Below are positions 1 to 10,156 of a stretch of DNA of 64,000 nucleotides, one piece after another. Position 1 is the first letter of the stretch. Every line of letters starts with the position of its first letter. Position numbers and translations under genes: made by a program. Below the pieces are notes generated by a model. It saw only the letters and a program-made list of their open reading frames with translations. It made no database searches and was not told the DNA's origin. Origin of the DNA: an uncultured Sulfitobacter sp. (GTDB taxonomy: Bacteria > Pseudomonadota > Alphaproteobacteria > Rhodobacterales > Rhodobacteraceae); assembly GCA_913060815.1 (NCBI GenBank), contig CAJXSZ010000001.1, forward strand, positions 369,645 to 433,644, read 5' to 3'.

Positions 1-2089
1 GATCCGTCGTGCCTTTGAACACCAGATCACAGGCCGCTTTGAACGCGATGCCATCGAACGAAGGCGCCATCGGCTTGTAGAGCGGATCGCCGGCGTTCTG
101 GCGGTCCACGACCTGGGCCATCTGCTGCATGATCTCGGTCACTTCCTCTTTGCCGATGACGTCATGGTGCAACCAGTTGGCAACATGCTGCGCAGAGATG
201 CGGCAGGTTGCGCGGTCTTCCATCAGGCCCACATCGTTCATATCCGGCACTTTGGAGCAGCCGATACCCTGATCAATCCAGCGCACCACATAGCCCAGGA
301 TACCTTGGGCGTTGTTCTCCACCTCGCGGCGGATTTGGGCCTTGCTCCAGCGGCGGTATGCGGCCACAGGAATGGTCAGCAGCGCCTCGACATAGGCACG
401 ACGCCCACCGGCAGCCAGCTTTTCCTGAACGGCAAAAACATCAACCTTGTGGTAGTGCAGCGCGTGCAGCGTCGCGGCAGTTGGGCTTGGCACCCATGCG
501 CAATTGGCCCCCGCACGCGGGTGGTCAATCTTTGCATCGAGCATTCCTGACATATTGTCAGGCTCAGCCCACATGCCCTTGCCGATCTGCGCCTTGCCCG
601 ACAGGCCACATTCCAGCCCGATGTCGACGTTCTGGTTCTCGTAGGCGGTGATCCAGCCTTTGCGCTTGATGAAATCCTTGCGGCTGAAGGGGCCTGCTTC
701 CATCGAGGTGTGGATTTCGTCGCCCGTGCGGTCCAGAAAGCCAGTGTTGATGAAACACACGCGCGCAGCTGCAGCACGGATACATTCCTTGAGGTTGGCC
801 GAGGTGCGGCGCTCTTCATCCATAATCCCCAGCTTGACGGTATTTGCGGGCAGGCCGAGCACGTTTTCCACATGGGTAAAGATCTCGTCTGCAAAGGCGA
901 CTTCGTCAGGCCCGTGCATCTTGGGCTTGACCACATAGACAGAGCCGCAGGTAGAGTTGCGCAGGCCGTCGGTTTTGTTCAGGTCATGCATGGCGATCAG
1001 CGTGGTGATCATCGCATCCATCAAACCCTCGAAGGCTTCGTTGCCGTCACGGTCCAGAATGGCAGGGTTGGTCATCAGGTGGCCGACATTGCGCACCAGC
1101 AATAGGGCGCGGCCCTTGATCGCGCCTTCGCTGCCGTCTGCAGCGGTAAAGCTGCGGTCACCGTGCAGCGCGCGGGTCATCTCGGCGCCGCCCTTCTCAA
1201 ACGTCTCTGACAGATCGCCCTTCATAAGGCCCAGCCAGTTGCCGTAGGCCAGCACCTTATCCTCGGCATCGACGCAGGCTACAGAATCTTCCATGTCGAC
1301 GATGGCAGAGATCGCGGATTCCATCACCACATCGGCCAGCCCCGAGGGCGATTGCGCGCCAATCGGGTGGCTGGCATCAAACACCAGCTCGACGTGCAGG
1401 CCGTTGTTGCGCAGCAATATCGCATCAGGCTTGGCCGCGTCGCCACGGTAGCCGATAAATTTCTCCGGCTGCATCAGCGCGGAGCCATCTACATGCAGCG
1501 CGCCGTCCTTTACGGCATAGGATGCAGCCTTGGCGTGGCTGGTGTCTGCCACGGGGAAGGCCTCATCCAGAAAGACTGCTGCACGGGCTACAACGCGCGC
1601 GCCGCGCCCGTCATTGAAAGGGCCTTTGGGAGGCAGGCTGCCCATGGCGTTGGTGCCATAGAACCCGTCGTACAGGCTTCCCCAGCGGGCGTTCGCAGCG
1701 TTGAGCACGAAGCGGGCATTGGTGCTTGGCACGACCAGCTGCGGACCTGCGATGCTGGCGATCTCTGGGTCGGTGCTGGCCGTTGTAATTTTAAAGTCGC
1801 CCTGATCGGGCACCAGATAGCCGATCTTGGTCAGGAATTCTTTATAGGCAGCGCCGTCTTGCCCTTGGCCCCGTTGGTCGATGTGCCATTGGTCGATTGT
1901 GGCCTGCAACTCGGCGCGGCGCGCCAGCAGCTCACGGTTGCGCGGACCAAAGTCATGGACCAGCGCGGACAGACCTGCCCAGAATGTGTCAGCGGTGACG
2001 TTGAGGCCGGCGAGGGCACGCTCTTCGATGAAAGAAACAAGCTCTTCCGAGATGGCGAGGTCGGCGCGGTTGAGGCGTTGAGATGTCAT
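1..2089 (-). CDS. glcB: Malate synthase G (3' end runs off the window start)
   Basis: Translating the minus strand from ATG at 2089 gives [62 protein letters not shown]... and later [72 protein letters not shown]. These are typical GlcB segments. The frame is open to position 1, so the ORF track omitted it. Confidence 0.93.
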   Translation of the reverse strand, partial: MTSQRLNRADLAISEELVSFIEERALAGLNVTADTFWAGLSALVHDFGPRNRELLARRAELQATIDQWHIDQRGQGQDGAAYKEFLTKIGYLVPDQGDFKITTASTDPEIASIAGPQLVVPSTNARFVLNAANARWGSLYDGFYGTNAMGSLPPKGPFNDGRGARVVARAAVFLDEAFPVADTSHAKAASYAVKDGALHVDGSALMQPEKFIGYRGDAAKPDAILLRNNGLHVELVFDASHPIGAQSPSGLADVVMESAISAIVDMEDSVACVDAEDKVLAYGNWLGLMKGDLSETFEKGGAEMTRALHGDRSFTAADGSEGAIKGRALLLVRNVGHLMTNPAILDRDGNEAFEGLMDAMITTLIAMHDLNKTDGLRNSTCGSVYVVKPKMHGPDEVAFADEIFTHVENVLGLPANTVKLGIMDEERRTSANLKECIRAAAARVCFINTGFLDRTGDEIHTSMEAGPFSRKDFIKRKGWITAYENQNVDIGLECGLSGKAQIGKGMWAEPDNMSGMLDAKIDHPRAGANCAWVPSPTAATLHALHYHKVDVFAVQEKLAAGGRRAYVEALLTIPVAAYRRWSKAQIRREVENNAQGILGYVVRWIDQGIGCSKVPDMNDVGLMEDRATCRISAQHVANWLHHDVIGKEEVTEIMQQMAQVVDRQNAGDPLYKPMAPSFDGIAFKAACDLVFKGTTD

Positions 2090-2381
2090 TGTGTCAGGTC
2101 CTGTTGGTCATTCATGGAAACATCCGCCCAAATGCACGAATGCGACTGATCGCGCTTATTCCAGCAACGGGAATGAATTTCCAGCCAAGTTTCCGATAGG
2201 CGACAAAATAATCCGATAGAGGATGGTGGTCGTGCTGCAGTGGTCCCCTCTGCGCGGGGCTTGAGCGCCGCAGCGTCACACGAAATTGAGGCTCTGTCAG
2301 CGCTCTCATTCCCCGATCGTCCATGGACTTAGCCGCCAATCTTTGGCCTACTCCACCGCGTGGTGCAGGGGAGGATAAACC

Positions 2382-4013
2382 ATGGGATATGACTACGTTA
2401 TTGTTGGTGGTGGCTCGGGCGGGGCAACGCTTGCGGCGCGCCTGTCCGAAGACCCTAGTGTGAATGTCTGCCTGCTGGAAGCGGGCGGTAAGGGCGATCA
2501 CATGCTGATCCGTACCCCGGCGGCAGTGGTGGCAATGCTGCCCGGTATTGGAAAGATATCGAACTGGGCGTATGAGACGGTCCCCCAGAAAGGCCTGAAC
2601 GGGCGTAAAGGGTATCAGCCGCGCGGCAAGGCGCTGGGCGGGTCGAGCGCGATCAATGCCATGCTCTATGTGCGCGGCCAACGCGAGGATTACGACGGCT
2701 GGGCGGCTGCGGGATGTGACGGTTGGGACTGGGACAGTGTTCTGCCGTACTTCCAGCGTTCCCAAAACCACGAGGACGGCGGCAGCGACCTGCACGGTGG
2801 TACAGGCCCGCTGCAAGTCTCGCACCAGAAGTCCCCGCGCCCGATCACGCGAGCGTTCATCGAGGCGGCAGGCCGCTTGCAACACCGCGAAGTGGCCGAT
2901 TTCAATACGGGTGATAACGAAGGCGTCGGCCTCTATCAGGTCACCCAATTCCATGATGAGGCGCGCAACGGGGAGCGGTGCTCGGCTGCGGCTGCCTACT
3001 TGCATCCTGTGATGGAGCGCCCCAACCTCACCGTGATCACGGGCGCCCACGCAACGCGCCTGTCGCTGGAGGGCAAGCGTGCCACAGGCGTACATTACCG
3101 TGAGGGCAAGCAAGACAAACACGTAGCGGCCACGCGTGAAGTGATCCTGTGCGGCGGTGCGTTCAATTCCCCGCAACTACTGCAACTGTCGGGGATTGGC
3201 CGCGCCGAGGACATCACGCCGCACGGCATCGACATGGTGCATGAGCTGGCAGGCGTGGGACAAAACCTGCAAGACCACCTTGATTTCACGCTTGGCTATA
3301 AATCCAAGGACACTGACAACTTTGGCATCGGTGCAAAAGGCACGGTCAATCTGATCAAACATGCGCTGGAATGGCGGAAAACAGGCAAGGGCATGCTGGC
3401 CACGCCATTTGCGGAAGGCTGTGCCTTTCTCAAGACCGACCCGAATATCGAGCGTCCCGACATACAGATCCATTTCGTGATCTCGGTGGTGGATGACCAT
3501 GCGCGCAAGCTGCATGCGGGCTACGGCTACAGCTGTCACGTCTGCGTGCTGCGTCCCGCATCAACGGGCTCTGTAACACTGGCAAGTGCCGATCCGATGG
3601 CTGCCCCCGCGATTGATCCGAACTATCTGGCAGAGGACAGTGATCTGGAAACGCTGATCAAAGGCGCAAAGATGTCACGCGAGATTATGAAGACGCCGCC
3701 CTTGGCGGAATACGAGCACAAGGAGCTCTTTGGCGTCCGCGACGGCATGTCTGATGCAGATTGGGAAGAGATCATCCGCAACCGCGCCGATACGATTTAC
3801 CATCCCGTGGGCACCTGCAAAATGGGAGTGGATGCGATGGCCGTGGTCGATCCTGAATTGCGCGTGCACGGGATGGAGGGGCTGCGGGTCGTAGATGCTT
3901 CTGTCATGCCGACGGTCACCAGTGGCAATACCAACGCGCCCACGATAATGATCGCGGAGCGTGCTGCAGATTTGATTAAAGCGAGCGCCGCACAGACGCT
4001 TGCCGCAGAATAA
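2382..4013 (+). CDS. GMC family oxidoreductase (choline dehydrogenase / AlkJ-like alcohol dehydrogenase)
   Basis: N-terminal FAD dinucleotide motif DYVIVGGGSGGATLAARLSED; GMC signatures GKALGGSSAINAMLYVRGQ and GAFNSPQLLQLSGIG; C-terminal HPVGTCKMG...VVDASVMPTVTSGNTNAPTIMIAERAAD. Confidence 0.92.
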   Translation: MGYDYVIVGGGSGGATLAARLSEDPSVNVCLLEAGGKGDHMLIRTPAAVVAMLPGIGKISNWAYETVPQKGLNGRKGYQPRGKALGGSSAINAMLYVRGQREDYDGWAAAGCDGWDWDSVLPYFQRSQNHEDGGSDLHGGTGPLQVSHQKSPRPITRAFIEAAGRLQHREVADFNTGDNEGVGLYQVTQFHDEARNGERCSAAAAYLHPVMERPNLTVITGAHATRLSLEGKRATGVHYREGKQDKHVAATREVILCGGAFNSPQLLQLSGIGRAEDITPHGIDMVHELAGVGQNLQDHLDFTLGYKSKDTDNFGIGAKGTVNLIKHALEWRKTGKGMLATPFAEGCAFLKTDPNIERPDIQIHFVISVVDDHARKLHAGYGYSCHVCVLRPASTGSVTLASADPMAAPAIDPNYLAEDSDLETLIKGAKMSREIMKTPPLAEYEHKELFGVRDGMSDADWEEIIRNRADTIYHPVGTCKMGVDAMAVVDPELRVHGMEGLRVVDASVMPTVTSGNTNAPTIMIAERAADLIKASAAQTLAAE

Positions 4014-4035
4014 GATAACAAGGAGAGACAAGATA

Positions 4036-5649
4036 ATGCTTGGACAAATGATGCAAATGCCGTTGACCATCGGCAGCCTGATTGACCACGCCGCACGGTT
4101 TCACAGCGCGGGACAGATCGTCTCGGTCGAGACGATGGGCGGGGTCGAGCATTCCACGTGGGGGCAGGTCGGCGCCAATGCACGGCGTCTGGCCAGTGCC
4201 CTGCGCAAGCTGGGGATGGAGCAGGGCGCGCGCTGTGGCACGATCGCATGGAACAACCGCCGCCATCTGGAGATATATTTCGGCGTGGCGGGGGGCGGTT
4301 TTGTCTGCCACACGATCAACCCGCGCATGGGACCGGAGCAGATGGTCTATGTCATCAACCACGCCGAGGATCAGGTGTTGTTCATCGACCAGACCTTCGT
4401 GCCAGCAGCGGGCAAGCTCGCGCCAGCGCTTAAGCACTGCAAACACATTGTCATGATGGGGCCGCGCGACGAGGCGGCAGCGGAACAAGTGCCGAACCTG
4501 ATGTTCTTTGACGAGCTTTTGGAAACAGGCGACGCGTCCGAGCCGTGGCCCGAGTTTGACGAGAATTCCGCCTCGAGCCTGTGCTATACTTCTGGCACCA
4601 CTGGCGATCCAAAGGGCGTGCTTTATTCGCACCGCTCGACCGTGTTGCACACGCTGGCGGGTAACCAGCCTGACGGGCTCAACATATCGGCCACCGATAC
4701 GGTGCTGCCTGTGGTGCCTATGTTCCATGTCAACGCATGGGGCGTGCCTTATATCGCTGCCATGTCGGGCTGTAAGCTGGTGCTGCCGGGTCCGAACCTC
4801 GATGGGGTCAGCCTTGTGAACCTTATTGACGAGACGGAAACCACGCTGGCGCTGGGCGTGCCCACGATCTGGATGGGGCTGCTGGCCGCACTCGAAGAAA
4901 CAGGCTCCAAAATGCCGAGCCTCACGCGTACAGTGGTAGGCGGCTCTGCGCTGCCGCCTTCAATGATCCCGAAATTCGCGGCGTATGGTGTTGATCTTGT
5001 GCATGCTTGGGGCATGACCGAGACGTCGCCGCTCGGCTCAGTCAATCAACTGCTCCAACGCCACATGGCGCTGAGCGCGGAAGAGCAGGCGGAGATTAGG
5101 CTGGGGCAGGGCCGCGCGCCCTACGGTGTTGATCTGCGCATTCTGGATGAGGCTGGCAATGTGCTGCCCCATGATGGCGAGGCGCAGGGCGATCTGCAAA
5201 TTCGCGGGCCGTGGATTGTCGAGACGTATTTTGGCAAGGAGACCACCGCGCTCACCGACGATGGCTGGTTTGACACAGGCGATGTGGCCACGATTGACGG
5301 CGAGGGGTTCATGGTGATCCGCGACCGCTCCAAGGACATCATCAAATCAGGGGGCGAGTGGATTTCTACCGTCACGCTGGAGAACATCGCGATCTCCCAC
5401 CCCGCCATCGCCAATGCCGCCGCTATCGCAGCGCTGCACACTAAGTGGGACGAGCGCCCCGTGATTGTTGCGATCAAGTCAGGCGAGGTCAGTGAAGAAG
5501 AGCTGCTTGCCTTCTACAAAGGCAAAGTAGAGAGCTGGCAAATTCCCGACCGCGTGATCTTTGTCGATGCGCTCCCCATCGGGGCGACTGGCAAGGTTCA
5601 AAAGAACCTGCTGCGCGATGAATTCGGGAAAGTCCTGCTGGAGGCGTAA
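4036..5649 (+). CDS. AMP-forming acyl-CoA ligase (medium-chain/AlkK- or DmdB-like)
   Basis: AMP-binding motif SSLCYTSGTTGDPKGVLYSHRS; adenylate-forming motif DGWFDTGDVATIDGEGFMVIRDRSKDIIKSGGEWIS; C-terminal GATGKVQKNLLR. Start placed at ATG 4036 (MLGQMMQMPL) rather than 4000. Confidence 0.92.
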   Translation: MLGQMMQMPLTIGSLIDHAARFHSAGQIVSVETMGGVEHSTWGQVGANARRLASALRKLGMEQGARCGTIAWNNRRHLEIYFGVAGGGFVCHTINPRMGPEQMVYVINHAEDQVLFIDQTFVPAAGKLAPALKHCKHIVMMGPRDEAAAEQVPNLMFFDELLETGDASEPWPEFDENSASSLCYTSGTTGDPKGVLYSHRSTVLHTLAGNQPDGLNISATDTVLPVVPMFHVNAWGVPYIAAMSGCKLVLPGPNLDGVSLVNLIDETETTLALGVPTIWMGLLAALEETGSKMPSLTRTVVGGSALPPSMIPKFAAYGVDLVHAWGMTETSPLGSVNQLLQRHMALSAEEQAEIRLGQGRAPYGVDLRILDEAGNVLPHDGEAQGDLQIRGPWIVETYFGKETTALTDDGWFDTGDVATIDGEGFMVIRDRSKDIIKSGGEWISTVTLENIAISHPAIANAAAIAALHTKWDERPVIVAIKSGEVSEEELLAFYKGKVESWQIPDRVIFVDALPIGATGKVQKNLLRDEFGKVLLEA

Positions 5650-5667
5650 AACACGCGGGCGCGTGTG

Positions 5668-6675
5668 TCAGGGCAGGGGAGACCCAGCCCGCATGCGCGC
5701 CAGCACATCCACGCCCTGACCCGACAGCCAGTGCAGCAGGTCGATGAACACCCAATTCTCAGACAGCTTGTCGCCGCCGCGGCGGTAGATGTCTACCACG
5801 CGAAACTCACCCGCCTTGCCCGTGGCGGGCAGGCCCATGAAGCCACCTGTGGCCTCGGCAGTGAAGTTTGGCCAGCCGAAAAAGCCGCCGAATTCGCCTT
5901 CGGCCAGACGACACAGGTGCCCTGTGCCTGTGCGATTTGTGAAACCGGCGCGAAACGGGCCAGCATGTTGCTCGGCATATCTTTGGATCGTGTAGGTGGC
6001 GCCGATCCCCGCAGGCCCCCACCAGACCATGTCTTCGTTCCACGTGCGCGCCAGCTCCTCCACCAGCGGCAGGCCAGACTGCCACGTGCCCAGATCGTTG
6101 ATCATCGCATTGATCACGGCAAGGGTCTTCTCGCCCTCAGAGGGGGCTTGGGGTGCGTCCATCACGCCGTTGTGCGTGGCAGGGCCAGGCTGGACCAGAT
6201 GCGCTGCGGTCTGGGGCGGGAAGGGGTTTACGCCTGCTTGCATCATCAAATGCGGGATGTCGCAGAACATCGCAGCCTCGGTGACGCGGCCATTCTCTAC
6301 TTTGCAAAACTCGGCATAGCGCAGGAATGTCATCCTGCGCGTGGGCGGAATGCCCAGCCAGTGCGCGTCATGCAGGCCCATCATATGGCCCATCGAGACG
6401 ACCCAAACGCTCTCGAATCCGTCCATCTGATTCCGCCCTGCCATGAAGATATCCTCACGGCGCGAGAGCGAGGTGAGTGCGGTTTTGAGCGGGCTCCAGA
6501 AGGTGTCGGCCACACTTTCTGCGCCGTTCTGGATGTAGAACGGATGCATCCCGCGCCATAGAAAATCGGTGCTCACATGCGGGGCAAGGGCGGAAGCCAC
6601 ATCCCCCGCCGAAGCCCTGTCCAAAGCAGCCTGATAGGCGCGGACAACCGCTTTTGCGTCTTGAAGCTCAGACAT
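5668..6675 (-). CDS. SnoaL/NTF2-like protein with two tandem SnoaL-like domains
   Basis: MSELQDAKAVVRAYQAALD...; two SnoaL-like halves with WLGIPPTRRMTFLRYAEFCKVENGRVTEAAMFCDIPHLMMQAG and FMGLPATGKAGEFRVVDIYRRGGDKLSENWVFIDLLHWLSGQGVD. Start chosen at ATG 6675. Confidence 0.75.
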   Translation of the reverse strand: MSELQDAKAVVRAYQAALDRASAGDVASALAPHVSTDFLWRGMHPFYIQNGAESVADTFWSPLKTALTSLSRREDIFMAGRNQMDGFESVWVVSMGHMMGLHDAHWLGIPPTRRMTFLRYAEFCKVENGRVTEAAMFCDIPHLMMQAGVNPFPPQTAAHLVQPGPATHNGVMDAPQAPSEGEKTLAVINAMINDLGTWQSGLPLVEELARTWNEDMVWWGPAGIGATYTIQRYAEQHAGPFRAGFTNRTGTGHLCRLAEGEFGGFFGWPNFTAEATGGFMGLPATGKAGEFRVVDIYRRGGDKLSENWVFIDLLHWLSGQGVDVLARMRAGSPLP

Positions 6676-6679
6676 TGGA

Positions 6680-7567
6680 TTATCCTTTAACAGCGCCTGC
6701 GGTGAGGCCACTGACGATCTGGCGTTGGAAGAAAAGGATCAGCACGAAGAGTGGCGCTGTGGCCGAGATTACGGCAGCTACGGCGAACATCACGTTGCCC
6801 TCCACCTGCGTCGAGCCAAGGAAGCTGGCGATCTTGGGGATCATCGTCTGGTTCTCCTGATTGAGCAGCAGGGCGGTCACGACAAAGTCGTTATACGCAA
6901 GCAGGAAGGAGAACAGCCCCGTCGTGATCACACCGGGCCACATCACAGGCACGATCACATGGCGAAAGGCCTGAAACCGTGTGCACCCGTCGACCATAGC
7001 GCTCTCGTCCAGATCCTTGGGGATGTTGAGAAAGAAGGAATGAAGCATCCACAGGGTGAACGGCTGGTTGATTGCGACCAGAACGATGATCGAGGTCGGG
7101 ATATAGCCCCAGAGGTTCCATTCGAAAAACGGCACCAGATAGCCCGAGACCAGCGTGATATGCGGCATCGCGCGAAACACCAAAGCCAGCATCAGCAGCC
7201 AGAAGGCATAGCGGTAGCCCGAGCGCGCCAGCGCGTAGCCGCCCAGCGTGCCAAGGGTGAGGGAGATGATTACCGTGAAGAAGACGATAATCCCTGTATT
7301 CATCGCAGCGCGCCAGAATTCCTTCTCGATCCACGCGCCCTCATACCCCGCGCCCGTGAAGGGGCCGCCTGTTTCAATCAGGGTGCGCGTGCCGTAGATC
7401 GCATTGCGCCAGTCGGCTTTGGAAAAGAAATCCCCCTGCACTTTGAACGATCCCCAAAGCGTCCAGAGAAACGGAAAGGCGGCCACGATGATCCACGTGA
7501 TCACCAGTATGGACGAGACGATGACAAGTGTGCTCGAGCGTTTTGTTGATGCTGCGGCCATGGTCAA
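6680..7567 (-). CDS. Carbohydrate-type ABC transporter permease (MalG/UgpE-like)
   Basis: Multiple TM segments; EAA-like loop DLDESAMVDGCTRFQAFRHVIVPVMWPGVITTGLFSFLLAYNDF. Confidence 0.88.
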   Translation of the reverse strand: MTMAAASTKRSSTLVIVSSILVITWIIVAAFPFLWTLWGSFKVQGDFFSKADWRNAIYGTRTLIETGGPFTGAGYEGAWIEKEFWRAAMNTGIIVFFTVIISLTLGTLGGYALARSGYRYAFWLLMLALVFRAMPHITLVSGYLVPFFEWNLWGYIPTSIIVLVAINQPFTLWMLHSFFLNIPKDLDESAMVDGCTRFQAFRHVIVPVMWPGVITTGLFSFLLAYNDFVVTALLLNQENQTMIPKIASFLGSTQVEGNVMFAVAAVISATAPLFVLILFFQRQIVSGLTAGAVKG

Positions 7568-8592
7568 ACCACCTTTCGGTTAAAGTCGCGCCATGTGCGG
7601 ACCAGCACAGGCGTCAGCAGGATTGCTACGCCAATAACGGTCAGCACGGATGTGGCCGCGGCCGAGGCGTATTGCACATTGTCGCCCAGCAGATCGCCGT
7701 AAATCTCGGTCGAAAGCGATGAGGCATTGGCCTGCGCCGAGAAGCCGATGATCGGCTCAAGCACGCGAAAGTTGTCCATGAGCTGGATAAGCGCCACAAA
7801 AACAAACAGCGGCCCCATATAGGGCACGACGACATAACGGATACGCTCCCACCGCGAGGCACCGTCGATCATAGCGGCCTCAAGCGTCTCCTCGGGCACG
7901 CCTTGCAGGCCTGCATAGAAGACCACAAAGGCAAAGGGGATGCCCGACCAGACACCATAAGTAAACAGGGTAAGCCACGTCAGCAAGGGCGAGGCCTTGA
8001 GAGAGAGGGCAGGATCGTCAAACACCCATTGCAGCGCCTTACCCAGAATACCGTCCGCATCAATCATCCAATAGAGGATCAGCGAGCCGACCAGCGGCGT
8101 TACGATCATGGGCAGCAATGATATAAAGATCGTCGGTCCTTTGGTCAGCTTTGGCAGGTTGTTCACGCCAAGCGCCACGGCAAGGCCCAGCAGAATGACC
8201 AACGGTGTGACAACAGCCGTGTAGGCCATCGTGAACGCCAGTGCTTTATAGAAAGGCAGATTCATCAGCTTCGAGCCGAAACTCGCGAGCCCCGTGGAGC
8301 TGCGCCACGCCTCTGCCACCTCGGCTGTAGCCAGATGGTTGCGGCTGAGATAGGTGCCGAGCCCGTTCCATTGGCCCAAAGGTGCGGCTTCTTTGAGGAG
8401 GGCTGTCGCTTCGAGGTCAACGGCGGTGCTGGGGGTGCAGCCGAAGGGGCCGCAGCTCTCTGTTGTGATGATGACTTGCTCGTGCTCGATGTGGAGCGAT
8501 TGGATCACCACAGAGACAAGCGGAAAGGCGATGAACAGCAGCATCGCAAGGGCGGAGGGGAGGATGAACCAGAAAAACGTACGATGTGGCAT
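7564..8592 (-). CDS. Carbohydrate-type ABC transporter permease (MalF/UgpA-like)
   Basis: TM segments; EAA loop VPEETLEAAMIDGASRWERIRYVVVPYMGPLFVFVALIQLMDNFRV; 4-nt overlap with the downstream permease gene. Confidence 0.88.
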   Translation of the reverse strand: MPHRTFFWFILPSALAMLLFIAFPLVSVVIQSLHIEHEQVIITTESCGPFGCTPSTAVDLEATALLKEAAPLGQWNGLGTYLSRNHLATAEVAEAWRSSTGLASFGSKLMNLPFYKALAFTMAYTAVVTPLVILLGLAVALGVNNLPKLTKGPTIFISLLPMIVTPLVGSLILYWMIDADGILGKALQWVFDDPALSLKASPLLTWLTLFTYGVWSGIPFAFVVFYAGLQGVPEETLEAAMIDGASRWERIRYVVVPYMGPLFVFVALIQLMDNFRVLEPIIGFSAQANASSLSTEIYGDLLGDNVQYASAAATSVLTVIGVAILLTPVLVRTWRDFNRKVV

Positions 8593-8663
8593 CAGCGTCG
8601 CCCTGTTATGAGAATGATGGAGAAGAGGGCAACGCGCAGGCTGCCCTCTCTAGGTCTACGTGC

Positions 8664-9902
8664 TTACTGGAGAAAGCCCTGCGCTGTCGCAGCCGTCGTG
8701 TAGGCAGCGGTCACGTCAGCGAGCGCCTGCTCGGCTGATTCCGAGCCTTGCAAGAACTCGGCCAGATTCTCACCCAGAGCCGTGTGCATCAGGCCTACAT
8801 AGGGCAGCATGGGGTAGGGGCGCGCGCCTGACTGGGCAGAAGCCACAACACCTGCGGATGCTGGTGTCGCCTGATATGCAGGGTTCAGCCAGACGGCCGC
8901 GTCCTGATTGGCCTCGACCACCTCGGTGGCCAGACCTGCCATCATCGCCTGAAAGCTGGCGGCGGCGTCTTCGTCAGAGATGTTGGTCGCGATTGTGAAG
9001 CCGTCCCACCACAGAGTGGTCGCAGGGATCGCGTTGCCGCCGAATGTGGGCGCCGCTGCCAGAACTGTCGAGCTTACGATAGACGCGTCAGAGCCTTCGT
9101 CGTCGAGGATCGGACCACCGCGTGAGCCCCACATAACCGACAATGCTGTGTCGCCTGCTTCCCAAAGCGCCTGCGTGGCGTTGGAATCGAAGGTCAGGAA
9201 GTCGGGATTGGAATAGGCGGTCAGCTCCTTGAGCATGTTGAGCGCGGCCACGCCGTTCTCGTTCTCGATGCTGGCGTTGGCAGTACCTGCCTCGAACAGC
9301 TCACCGCCAGTACCCATGTACATGTTGATGAACTCTTCCGCGAGGTTCCAGCCTGCGCCGGTGTTCAGCGCGACAGGCGTCTCCATGATGCCAGCGGCGC
9401 GGATGGCTTCCGCCGCGGCGACGACTTCTTCGTAGGTGGTTGGCACTGCAACACCGGCCTGTTCGAGGATATCCGCACGATAGAAGAGGTGCTGCGCGTT
9501 GGCCATGAAGGCAACAGCCATGACTTTGCCATCTACCGTGACCTTGTTCACATTTGGCAGATCGGGCGCATATTGTGCGATCAGATCATCAAGCGGGCGG
9601 ATCAGACCGTCATTGAGCAGCGGCACGATGGAGGAGTTGGCGATCACAGCAACGCTGTATTCAGCAGGGTTGCCCGTCATGCCGGGCGCATTGAGCGTCT
9701 GATGCTCTTTGGTGAGGTTCGCGGTAACAGTAACCCCGTCACCCGCGCAGGCCTTGGCCGCTTCCGAGATTGCCTGAATGGCGGGGAAGTCATTGGCGAT
9801 GATGGATACATTTCCTGCTGCGATGCCGCAGCCCGCGATAGCTGTTGTGCCCGACAAAACGGCGAAAGCTGTCCCGAGAGCGGCTGTCTTAAACATGTTC
9901 AT
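8664..9902 (-). CDS. ABC transporter extracellular solute-binding protein (family 1)
   Basis: Signal peptide MNMFKTAALGTAFAVLSGTTAIAGCG; solute-binding protein features PLDDLIAQYAPDLPNVNKVTVDGKVMAVAFMANAQHLFYRADILEQAGVAVPTTYEEVVAAAEAI. Confidence 0.87.
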   Translation of the reverse strand: MNMFKTAALGTAFAVLSGTTAIAGCGIAAGNVSIIANDFPAIQAISEAAKACAGDGVTVTANLTKEHQTLNAPGMTGNPAEYSVAVIANSSIVPLLNDGLIRPLDDLIAQYAPDLPNVNKVTVDGKVMAVAFMANAQHLFYRADILEQAGVAVPTTYEEVVAAAEAIRAAGIMETPVALNTGAGWNLAEEFINMYMGTGGELFEAGTANASIENENGVAALNMLKELTAYSNPDFLTFDSNATQALWEAGDTALSVMWGSRGGPILDDEGSDASIVSSTVLAAAPTFGGNAIPATTLWWDGFTIATNISDEDAAASFQAMMAGLATEVVEANQDAAVWLNPAYQATPASAGVVASAQSGARPYPMLPYVGLMHTALGENLAEFLQGSESAEQALADVTAAYTTAATAQGFLQ

Positions 9903-10006
9903 AGTTTCAAATCCCTATCGTACAGGCCCCGCACAGCAGACCGAGGAGGCCGTTATTTGTTGTGTCCGGACAGCGCCGGCTTGGCCCTGACGAATCGGAG
10001 CACATC

Positions 10007-10020
10007 TGCATACGTGTGCA
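10007..10020. promoter_or_regulatory. Putative LacI-family operator 1 (TGCATACGTGTGCA)
   Basis: Imperfect palindrome centred on CG in the divergent SBP/ATPase intergenic region; closely resembles TGCAAACGTATGCA at 10131-10144. Confidence 0.5.
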
Positions 10021-10130
10021 AGTAAATTCGCAAATACCCGGTTCTAGCAAGCGTTTTCTCTCTACTGGTGAATTTTCAGGCACCAGAAAAAAAAGAGTTG
10101 ATAGAGGTAAAGATTCCTGCGTTGATTGCG

Positions 10131-10144
10131 TGCAAACGTATGCA
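10131..10144. promoter_or_regulatory. Putative LacI-family operator 2 (TGCAAACGTATGCA)
   Basis: Imperfect palindrome with central CG, matching operator 1. It lies just upstream of the ATPase GTG start at 10157. Confidence 0.5.
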
Positions 10145-10156
10145 GGAGGGCACGCC

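Noticed and set aside
1352-2149. 265-aa plus-strand ORF at the left end
   Set aside because: Antisense to malate synthase G; no recognisable domain.
2112-3176. 354-aa minus-strand ORF
   Set aside because: Antisense to the GMC oxidoreductase, whose motifs are unambiguous.
5665-6561. 298-aa plus-strand ORF
   Set aside because: Antisense to the tandem-SnoaL gene 5668..6675, which has the coherent protein sequence.
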